A DNA stretch of 64,000 nucleotides, from NCBI RefSeq assembly GCF_026210795.1, contig NC_089438.1, positions 1,385,501 to 1,449,500 of the forward strand, in the 5' to 3' direction. Source of the stretch: Rhizophagus irregularis (lineage: Eukaryota > Glomeromycota > Glomeromycetes > Glomerales > Glomeraceae). Positions 58,201 through 64,000 of the stretch are shown in pieces. Each line of letters begins with the position of its first letter. Positions within the stretch are counted from its first letter, which is position 1. The position numbers were made by a program, and so were the translations under genes. The notes under the pieces are model-generated. The model searched no databases. It worked only from the letters and a program-made list of their open reading frames with translations, and was not told where the DNA came from.

Positions 58201-58237
58201 TAATTTAGATAATTTCTCCCTGTACAATCCTTTTTAG
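52289..58237 (+). CDS. LINE ORF2: endonuclease, reverse transcriptase, RNase H, 1982 aa
   Basis: After an Asn/Ser-rich N-terminal 90 residues comes an APE-type endonuclease: N100 (GTINIQGG), E128 (GLTETQ), D253 and N255 (MGDLNC), D328-H329 (SDHKAV). The reverse transcriptase spans roughly 630-1010, with NKAPGPSQITYE, D807 in SKAYDRVD, the QGIDQGEVVSPLLWN block and the YLDD active site at 916-919. RNase H near 1470-1620 has D1478 (YSDGS), E1521, D1543 (FTDSQN) and D1606. A Cys/His motif follows (CTEC then H and C, in the DTNAHIGLC region). The enzyme nicks the target and reverse-transcribes the element RNA there. The length, 1982 aa, is well above the 1000-1300 typical of LINE pol proteins. 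About 450 residues between RT and RNase H and about 370 after RNase H have no recognised function. The frame is intact. Confidence 0.93.
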   Translation: MEYTNFINTVGVENQPSFQVPINFSSSSSKNIEKTQKNTYNQNTKNNYNNNNNNSHHSSGSTFHTSDTNDLPNEEHITNLHVVNTDNDYFIDYLKIGTINIQGGYKAKLIDIINYFVTHNFNILGLTETQYCHKHENNKLVERHPHPTNKNLSIYIILDANGDNKGSGVGIMLTSTLYQHVHQIRFYKGRVLNIELGFKRDHKLNITCLYLPAGRDKQTNIIKKDCNQFIDQLYSAQNINDDNHKYYNLIMGDLNCYPKEKNNLNHHIIQMAKLKGFKDMAKFHAENHTPEITRLTHRIDYIFGNTNILNASIHTFAQQIPPSHFTSDHKAVITLLQNDLFKRSRHRQGNRRYEQKEKPNYSLMNDDLWENYKSHSKIYFKNRFKHIDLNNISTQDDLDHIWNIFEHSLHNIKKSHIPQKKITPQEHHHLYPLHIRQLNHHVITLYKTKQFLNLKHIYIRNKMKKPTDKSLLISLIPDSMWTLYFKNWKVHRDHIQKIARSMDYDIILNNFITQEDFYAQKTEIYKLYNYLKQKRNDELSQWKTERIEHFINQRNFDLSTNQTKMINSILQRKPRKITLDRLIIKDNNNVNVFTNNPQIIQKETIKHYQNIGKHDNQTSYHSIDDLPLPWRTIYDPVNHHSNNDCWDILQQQIDISDVLAVLKNSPLNKAPGPSQITYEDLKHLHKDVLILLTQMFNLCIHLDTIPTKWCDALLFPIPKPHDWDSKLTNTRPITLLETTRKLMVSIFSQRLNHSLAKHNILQFNNRAGVLGQSCLEPLFQIQHSIEHARIHKKPLWIAIQDLSKAYDRVDITLLRLALQRIKIPEKIITFFINLFSNRYNSIILPNGNLASYKVLQGIDQGEVVSPLLWNIYYDPLFYHINQLSHLAYKCDTTKIKNIYHKDSDITHHFELSLVGYLDDTTWFSPSLETLETKLDIAHSFYDLAKIKVNIDKYKILTNQRLGNDRKIVQLTINGQITDVDIVSKYKGTRILGLYINPLDRHQQTLTKARSIIMNHVITMRHKKIAHAHAIYIINKVIFPKLEYLFQHTILNYTQVQKLVVPLKKLFKKFFSLPLNTADNIIYNNMYPHIDNLMDLLVKSQLNALSALFNTDILRPIAIQKLDILTHELWYPGIPHDTNKYIGKISSPSYLSKSLSLLQQYQIHLDPTISYGIIGGHTPIVEYLSNLSSNDYKSLRNKRIMYIDQLVSADGNYLLTWNEVKRLNNNNFRGPKPNWFKVLENEFTLSNYRTLTYPLNDNYTIPARLQQIPDQSLGNHRKRNEWTYHWDARLQTCIMGKTYIQDTDTNSSITIMEHYLPYNNSLISNNITPQIPHSLPLILTPCPGCHLNDHSLILQDARIKCSISTRTNRLSTFNTFNHLNQEHKRFKNLLLSKYYVSTKPLHQIRHSAYNIYLSQHNVNIVTPITTTLEIPSLHDENHVLRQLSSVIDSALLCDDNIKLILIDIASKFFSYTNFQFYSDGSVSDIGTINSKSGFGWIQTDPLLPQLSFSGSTIFFPSSFKSESFAILTILLVLPPNATCEIFTDSQNCIDTFNQRLGSPSISPRRRLKQNNFLIWDLIMWLISHHHLTIQLRKVKGHSNDKANDQADALAKQGRYSLDPIIINHKFFHQSSLALFNYNHISVIDRNLRKWSNIPIQSRIFNMAMNNSSLSPINHQITYGDIDWIYTKQWINSNPFDMPTSSKLSKIQSNRLKKSTFTYPTGNILQRNYPNLYPLGRIHCTECSIDEDTNAHIGLCPSHRQSITSLLTKFKKNLIDLLRNEGTSNISFDIESRVNNSNMFKVLPDVLDVARLLDTTDHIRIPREQPWILLLHHLIPRDLAVFFDNYFSKAAERSRFLIQYVTNFISELTTITWSSRSRSFKKWEKSLDITLKKKKNYRKHTGITSARASSSATTSPPNVTHKRRNRYTRYYHNKVLPYYKEKVNFDVSACIRWTTCNFLHSGSWESYRDNLLFNLDNFSLYNPF

Positions 58238-58465
58238 ATTCACTTAGACCACATATAACTTAGTGCTAAAGCCTTTTCTTTGGTCCATTGGGATGTGATG
58301 TCGTGTTAGGGACTCCTCCGGGTTCGTTAAAGGTACCAGAGTGGCGCTGTCCTCGGGCGGTTTGATTATAGCTTAGTATTAGATAGCGTTCGACTTTTGT
58401 TTTATCTTTTGTTCTTGTCTATCTTTCTGTAATCTTGTTCACGTGGTTTTTAAAAAATAAAAAAT

Positions 58466-58483
58466 AAATATCATTCCTTACCT
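58466..58483. repeat. 18-bp LINE target duplication, right
   Basis: Exact copy of 49783-49800. Confidence 0.85.
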
Positions 58484-58488
58484 AACCC

Positions 58489-59138
58489 AACAGGGCGGAC
58501 ATGCATTATATCACAATGTCGATCACTTGCCGATCATGATATAAGTGATATCACGTTAAATTTGAAGCTTTATTCCAAGCAATAAATGTTCTGACAATTT
58601 ATGTTAAATTATTTTATTTAATAGTTTAATTTATCAATAAATTAATATAAAAGTATTGTGGGAAAATAAGGTGTGTTTCCAAAGTTAGATTTTACGTCAA
58701 ATTTTCAATAATTAATATATATGCTATATATATATATGCCGATCATCTGCTAACGTGACTTTGAAGCTTCGGGCGAAGCCACAGATCTTTGGGCGAAACT
58801 TGAAACTTTTACAGTATATTATTTAGGTATTCAAGAATCAATGGCTAAAATAAACCTGGATAATTTTTGATAACCCAAAAGTTATCATTAAATAAATGTT
58901 TACAATTATTGTAAAATTAATATATATCTGATATTTGACAAAATCTTTATGAATTATTTTAAGAACTAATTTATTAACAATAAATAAAATAAAGTAAATA
59001 AAATCGAAATTTTATACATTATTATGTAGAATTTGTGAAAAAACTAATTCAACAGTATTTTTTTATGTGATAATATTGGACAAGTGATCGGCAAAATGAT
59101 CAGCAATATCGTGATAATATGGGGATGTCCGCCCTGTT
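58489..59138. mobile_element. 650-bp non-autonomous TIR element, complete copy
   Basis: Begins AACAGGGCGGACAT and ends ATGTCCGCCCTGTT, a perfect 14-bp terminal inverted repeat. It is flanked by ACCTAACCC on both sides (58480-58488 and 59139-59147). The CAGGGCGG-like ends resemble hAT termini, but the apparent 9-bp duplication lies in a telomere-like repeat and is not decisive. Interior paired motifs include GATCACTTGCCGATCATGAT and a CTTCGGGCGAAGCC hairpin. No frame. A second, nearly identical copy starts at 63702. Confidence 0.85.
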
Positions 59139-59282
59139 ACCTAACCCTAATTCTAACCCTAATTTTCTTACCTAACCCTAACTTTAATCATAAATTCCCT
59201 TGTAGGTGAGATGATTTTCGGCAAAATACGTCTGTCGGTGAGATAATTGTCAGTAAAATGATTGTCAGTAAAATCAATGCGA
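59139..59282. repeat. right part of the outer TIR element with CCCTAA-like array
   Basis: ACCTAACCCTAATTCTAACCC and related words, then the TCGGTGAGATAATTGTCAGT end region that mirrors the left end at 49472. Confidence 0.7.
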
Positions 59283-59289
59283 CCTGGGA

Positions 59290-59455
59290 GGCGACTCTTT
59301 GTATATAGATGTTCTATACGCTTGTAATCTGCTGGTCTTCTTTCAGGAAGTCGTTCTTGTGTAAATTTACGTACTATGTAAAAATCATCTTCATCGTACG
59401 TATGGTTGAAGATGATTTCTTGATTCAATCTATTAATTGCGCACCAAGAGCCGCA
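59290..59455 (-). pseudogene. coding fragment upstream of the nested transposon block
   Basis: A minus-strand open stretch of clear protein-like composition, reading EIIFNHTYDEDDFYIVRKFT and ERLPERRPADYKRIEHLYTK, runs directly into the transposon boundary. Beyond it the frame continues only into transposon sequence. It looks like the 5' part of a gene cut by the 9.8-kb insertion; the 3' part may be at 48965-49466. Family not recognised. Confidence 0.45.
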
Positions 59456-60470
59456 AAAAATTCATTATTATTCCTATGATAATCCATGCCTTAACCATTC
59501 TCTAGCTACTTTTCCAGATGTATTTCTTCAGACTAAAATATGATGGAAGTTTTCAACAAACAATTGCAATTGAGATTTAAGAGTATTAATAATTGAGTGG
59601 ATGTTGAATTGAAATCCAATATTGGATATCAGATATAAAAACAAGCATCACTTTGTCATAATTTTTTCGTCCAAACCTTCTTATTACTATCTATAAGCGA
59701 CAGACAGACTCAGTGTATGAAATCTATTTGTGGAATTTGCGGAGCGCATCCTACTTTTAATTATACATAATTCTAGTTTGCGCATAGCGCAACTTATAAT
59801 TTTAAAATTTTATATTTAAAAACTTAAGATTTTGCAGATACAGTATTAGGGTGTGCAAATTGGATTTGTTTTTGCGCAAATTGCATGTGACTTTTGTTGC
59901 GCATTGCGCAAAAAGTATTTGACTTGAATTTCATATCCAATAAATAAAATAGTTTTTGTATAAATTTATACCAAACGGGCTCATTGGCTCGAAATTAGCT
60001 CAAATTTATGTCCAAATTTAAGCCAATCTAGAGCCAATTATATACAGATGAGCTCATTCGGTACAAATTTATACAAAAACTATTTACTGGAATACACTGA
60101 TAAGCGTCCTTCTAAATAATATAGAATATACATCCAATGTAACAGGAACCAAATTGTCTAACAAATCTATGAATGTGCGATACCCAAAATCTCTTGATAC
60201 AGTTATATAATTTTTGTGCATTATAGCTAATTGCAAATCCGGTCATGTATTGTGAATAAAAAACACTTTAAGTAATACAGCATCAACGCCATTTGGGTTA
60301 TAAATAATGGAATTGGTGCGACACTACTTGTGTTAAATGAACAGTTGCGTGATTGATAAATGTTTCATGATAAAAGAATTAAAAGTTAGTTTCGCTAAAA
60401 ATAATTTTAATTTTTAAAATTAATATTTGAATGCTCATAAATTACAAAATACATACATAAGTTTTCTAGC
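59456..60470. other. intergenic stretch with TTGCGCA and AATTTATACAAA repeats
   Basis: Several TTGCGCAAA/GCGCATAGCGCAA words lie near 59770-59910. An inverted pair (AAATAGTTTTTGTATAAATT near 59947 and its complement near 60064-60083) encloses a CTCATTGGCTC/GAGCTCATT region. This is possibly another small fold-back element at about 59938-60092. No gene. Confidence 0.4.
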
Positions 60471-60582
60471 ATTCCCTATAAAAAAATTCTGGGAAAAACT
60501 CCAATAAATGATCATTTTTCTAGTTTTTATTCCAAAGAAACTCAGACATGTGATCATTTATCTGAAAAATTTTTATAGGGAT
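60471..60582. mobile_element. short miniature element with CCCTATAAAAA ends
   Basis: ATTCCCTATAAAAA at the left is mirrored by TTTTTATAGGGAT at the right, and inside TGATCATTT pairs with TGATCATTTATC. About 112 bp. The ends match those of 47476-47662 and 61193-62701. Confidence 0.6.
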
Positions 60583-61699
60583 TATCTGAATATATTTTTG
60601 AACTGTCTGTTCATGCGCTGCTCCTATTTATTTTCTTATTATTATATACAGTTTGATATGTCACGCTTATGCCCATACTTGAAAGAGTATTAATTCCAAC
60701 TATTTGTACCAGCAGTACCGGTCATATACTACAATCAAATAGCAGCTTTATTTAGTCCACCAACTTGTTTGTTTCGCAATGCTGCCATTTGATAACAAAG
60801 CATCATGACTTTGCCTTAATTGTTGTCTTGTTTTTTATTTTTTTTCATCAGGGTTCATACTAGATCTAAATAAAATATCAACACAAAGCTCTGGGTCACG
60901 AGTTTCAATTAGATAAACAAATTCATCAGCACTTTTAATTGGTAAGTTGATGCCAGTAAAGTTATTCTTTGTCGTTCGTTCTATTTGATTTGATTGTTAA
61001 AAAATTTAGGAAAGCGTGTGGATTCTGTTATTATTTTACAATTATAATTAGAAACAAATACGTAATTATAATTGATTTTGAAAACAATTAAATTTTACAT
61101 TGTCATTGTTGCTACCATTATTTTCATTATTTTGCAATTTCTTTTTCAAGTTCCTTAATTTGCAATTTGCAATTATAACCATTCTATCCATTCCCTATAA
61201 AAAAATTGGATACGTTTTTTATAAAGTTTTTATACGATTTTTTTTTCCTTAGAAATAACGTATCATAATAGGATACGGAAAAATGCACAATTCCGTATCA
61301 CTAAAAATATGGTTTGGATACGGAATTTGCACGGGATTTATATGGAATTTACATGATTTGATCACTTATTTTATCACGAAATTTATACAATTTGGTCACT
61401 GAATTTACTATTTATATTACAGTTTACTATAATTGTATTTACATAAATCTAATTTCACTTTATTAAATTAAATAAAAAATAAAAATAAACAAAGTACAAA
61501 TACATTATGAAAATTCCCTCCTTATTAAAACCACCTATTGCAACTAAAATTATCTATAAGTTCAGGTTCATTTGGAGTCAAACAACCTAAAAGAACAAAA
61601 AAAAAGATTGGAAACAAAACTTCCCCTCATATAGTATCTGCAATCGTCCAAGTCACCAAAGGTCAGCATTCCTACAAAAAAAGAAAGAGAACTCCAGAA

Positions 61700-61985
61700 T
61701 GTCTGACCTACATAAAAGAAAAGAATTATGAGGCGTCTAATAAAAAAGAAACTAAAACAACAAAATAAATCTAAAACTGACCTACAAAAAAAGAAGACTC
61801 TGAAGCAACAAAACTGAAGCAACCTACAAAAAGAAAAGAATCTGAACCCAACTTACAAAAAAACAAGAAAATTTGAACTGACCTAAAAAAAGAAAAAAAT
61901 CCTGAATCATCCCACAAAAAGAAAAGGACTCCCAAACTGATCTACAAAAAAGAAAAAAGAAACTGAATATTCTCACAAAAAAAAT
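61700..61985 (+). repeat. degenerate ~30-bp minisatellite
   Basis: About nine units of the form CTGACCTACAAAAAAGAAAAGAA with variable spacing. The frame covering the left part (61538-61768) is Lys-rich and explained by the repeat. Confidence 0.6.
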
Positions 61986-62400
61986 CTGCTGGCCTATGAA
62001 ATTAAATATAAATAAAGAAGAAAGGGGAATAAAGAATAAACCAAAAAAAATATTTTTTTAAAAAGAGGGGTAACGAAGTTAGGAAAGTGAAAAAAAATTT
62101 TTTTTTAAAGGGAGGACGTCAAAGTTAGAAAAATAAAAATTTTTTTATAAAGAGGAAATAGAAATAGAAAGAAGAAATTTTTTTTAAAAAAAAGAAGAGT
62201 GGGAATAAAAGAAAAAAATTTTTCAAAGGAGAATGACGAAAAAAAATTTTTTTAAAGTGAAGTACGAAAAAAAAAATTATTTTTAAAAGGGGGTGACGAA
62301 GAAAGAAGAAAAATTTAGAAAAAATAACAAAAATAAGACAAGAGAAAGAGAAAGGAAAAGAAAGACAGAAAGGAAGATCGGAAGATCAAACTCATCAAAG
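61986..62400. repeat. strand-asymmetric purine tract
   Basis: The plus strand is almost only A and G, with T runs, in units such as AAAGAGGGGTAACGAAGTTAG and AAAGGGGGTGACGAAGAAAG, each followed by A/T runs. It looks like decayed tandem units of 60-70 bp. Confidence 0.5.
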
Positions 62401-62709
62401 TAAGGGTTTATATAAAAAACAAAAAACGTATCATAACAAAACAATAAACAATCATGTGATCTCGTCTTATGATACGGAATTTTTGTAAAATTATCTTCTA
62501 AAAATATTAAGTTTAAAAATTCCGTATACATTCCGCATGATTAATTTTTTCCGTATACATTTCTTATACATTAGTTTTTTTAAAAAATGTTCAAAAATGA
62601 ATTGCTTATTAAATATACGGAATTTGTATATGGAATCTATAGAAACGTACATAAAATGTATACAAAACGTATCCTTTCCGTATACATATTTCTTATAGGG
62701 ATTCTATTG

Positions 62710-63535
62710 TAATAAATTGTTCCTGAAATAAACGAACCCTTTTTCTTGATCATTTTTATATGATAAGTAGTATGTATCCTTTATGGTATCATTGTGCCTT
62801 TAGTTCCTTTTGTATTACGATTAATGTCCTTGACATAATTCATAACCAATTTGACGTTTAATGGTAGTTTTGATGTTTCGGAAATAATCTGTGTAATTTC
62901 CGAAATTTTTCTTTGCTTTTTTCACAATTTGCGACCACAAACTGCACATGGCCCTTAGAAAACCATTAGTTAGTAAGTCAACCTGAAAAAATTCGTTTAA
63001 ATTGGGCTCGTGAAAGACGTTTTTTGGACTGTAGATTACTGGAAGGAAATTGTATGGAGCGATGACTTTATTCCAAAATGATGGAAAATTCATGCATGGC
63101 GTCTTCCAAAGAAAAATATGATGCTAGCAGTTAGCTGCCTTACTTCGACTGTCAAACATGGTGGTGGCGGAGTCATGATGTGGGAGTGGGTGTTTCTCCT
63201 GGTATGGGTTAGGTCCTTTGGTGAGAATTGATGGTAAGGTTAATAGTGAGATATATTCAGGAGAAACAAGATAACGCACATACCAGCGTATATAAGAACG
63301 CAAACCTTCATGGAAGATATGGGAATAATTTCACTTCTATGACCGGGACAAAGTCCGGATATTAATCCCATCGAACACAACACTTATGGGACGATCGCAT
63401 TCGAGCAAAAGAAAATCATCCAAAGAATTTGGAAGCTAAGAATTAGAGGTCAAAAGCTCGTTAACAGCATGGAAACTGAATAAAAGAAGTAATAAAGCCC
63501 GCAGCAACCCTACTAAGTATTGAACAATATTTTAA
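62710..63535 (+). pseudogene. degraded Tc1/mariner transposase
   Basis: In shifting frames the plus strand reads RKPLVSK, IRLNWARERR, DYWKEIVWSDD, TVKHGGGGVMMWEW, then QDNAHIPA and GQSPDINPIEH. These are the conserved Tc1 blocks in order, including the first catalytic D in WSDD and the second in QDNAH. Frameshifts and stops separate them. The first 240 bases match a fragment at 41575-41943. No clear inverted termini could be set. Confidence 0.8.
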
Positions 63536-63701
63536 TTAAATTTTTAGGCACAAAATCATAAATATTTTATTAAGTTATTATTATTTTTTTTAAAAAAAAA
63601 TAGCGAATTATATTAAAAACTTAAGGTATAACAATTTTTTAATTTTTGCAAAGTTTTTGAGTTTATTTTTTCTTTATTATGTTCAGTTTTGCGTAGCAAA
63701 A

Positions 63702-64000
63702 AACAGGGCGGACATGCATTATATCACAATGTCGATCACTTGCCGATCATGATATAAGTGATATCACGTTAAATTTGAAGCTTTATTCCAAGCAATAAAT
63801 GTCCTGACAATTTATGTTAAATTATTTTATTTAATAGTTTAATTTATCAATAAATTAATATAAAAGTATTGTGGCAAAATAAGGTGTGTTTCCAAAGTTA
63901 GATTTTACGTCAAATTTTCAATAATTAATATATATGCTATATATATGCCGATCATCTGCTAACGTGACTTTGAAGCTTCGGGCGAAGCCACAGATCTTCG
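63702..64000. mobile_element. second copy of the 650-bp TIR element, cut by the window end
   Basis: AACAGGGCGGACATGC onward is nearly identical to 58489-58795. The differences seen are single substitutions (for example GTCCTGAC for GTTCTGAC) and a shorter TA run. This indicates recent mobility. Confidence 0.9.

Larger units (their letters stand above)
49801..58465 (+). mobile_element. full-length two-ORF LINE with APE endonuclease, RT and RNase H
   Basis: An 8.67-kb non-LTR retrotransposon flanked by exact 18-bp duplications and ending in an A-rich TAAAAAATAAAAAAT tail. ORF1 has a CCHC knuckle, and ORF2 has APE-type endonuclease, reverse transcriptase and RNase H. Both frames are intact, so the copy may be competent. 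The domain content fits RNase H-bearing LINE clades (I/Tad-like group); exact placement needs a tree. Confidence 0.9.
49472..59282. mobile_element. nested transposon block: outer TIR element split by a LINE and a 650-bp element
   Basis: The left end ATTTTACTGACAATCATTT is matched in inverted orientation by the right end AAATGATTGTCAGTAAAAT. The next motif, CACCGACAATTATC, is likewise matched by GATAATTGTCAGT-type sequence. The element's CCCTAA-rich interior is found partly on the left (up to 49529) and partly on the right (from about 59139). Between them lie unassigned sequence (49530-49800), the LINE (49801-58465) and a 650-bp TIR element (58489-59138). The intact relative at 20095-20270 shows the uninterrupted layout. 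Confidence 0.75.
61193..62701. mobile_element. 1.5-kb element with CCCTATAA ends and purine-rich interior
   Basis: The left end ATTCCCTATAAAAAAATTGG with GGATACGTTTT is mirrored by the right end (AAAACGTATCC then TTCTTATAGGGAT). Paired CGTATCATAA/GATACGGAA motifs extend the similarity inwards. The centre has no transposase. It holds a degenerate minisatellite and a purine-rich tract. It may be a non-autonomous element that expanded by internal repeats. Confidence 0.6.

Noticed and set aside
62821-63093. 90-codon minus-strand frame over the Tc1 relic
   Set aside because: Antisense of the plus-strand transposase blocks, which carry the recognisable motifs.
1-64000. CRISPR arrays, bacterial operons or prophage
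   Set aside because: No regular spaced repeats and no ribosome-binding-site-led gene clusters; spliced genes and LINE/LTR elements show a eukaryotic genome.

Overview
The window looks like nuclear DNA of a filamentous fungus with a very AT-rich, transposon-rich genome. The best overall match is a Glomeromycotina-type (arbuscular mycorrhizal, Rhizophagus-like) genome. The reasons are base composition, short GT-AG introns inside many-exon genes, an Argonaute gene of eukaryotic type, a degraded TLDc-type coding remnant, small secreted repeat proteins, and a dense mixture of LTR, LINE, Tc1-like and miniature elements. The assignment is inference; no rRNA or conserved housekeeping gene is present to fix it.

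Layout. Positions 1-8170 are mostly gene-poor and hold relics: an orphan terminal exon (3188-3348) and a Ty3/gypsy RNase H scrap (about 3431-3600). Positions 8173-15737 are a complete LTR-bounded element read on the minus strand. It has near-identical ~600-bp LTRs, a 4-bp target duplication, a plausible tRNA primer site and a polypurine tract. It encodes a thymidylate-kinase-like P-loop domain fused to a Ty3-type integrase, plus three unknown proteins, and no recognisable reverse transcriptase. Positions 18727-19491 encode a secreted protein built of DFDGPKGPKGK-type repeats behind a Lys-Arg processing site. Positions 21384-24868 are a 13-exon Argonaute gene whose third catalytic acidic residue is Asn. 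Positions 25-33 kb hold repeats, a TLDc remnant, small transposons and a pseudogene copy of a downstream gene.

Positions 34363-38099 carry two divergent multi-exon genes for membrane proteins: a 9-TM-like protein on the minus strand, apparently broken by one base at an A12 run, and a two-TM protein with a coiled C-terminal tail on the plus strand. Positions 39414-40059 are a solo LTR of the same family as the 8-15 kb element. A third membrane-protein gene (6 exons, 7-8 TM, minus strand) lies at 45324-46716, between two diverged direct copies of a ~1.1 kb sequence.

Positions 49472-59282 are a nested transposon complex. A terminal-inverted-repeat element with telomere-like CCCTAA filling was split by an 8.7-kb LINE (two ORFs, 18-bp target duplication) and by a 650-bp element with AACAGGGCGGACAT termini; same-strand coding fragments flank the complex on both sides. 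The last 4.5 kb hold several elements with CCCTATAAAAA termini, a degraded Tc1/mariner transposase and a second, truncated copy of the 650-bp element.

There is no operon-like organisation. The main themes are transposon-host interplay (Argonaute, solo LTR, nested insertions) and a lineage-specific set of membrane and secreted proteins. All exon boundaries were worked out by eye from GT-AG sites and reading-frame continuity.
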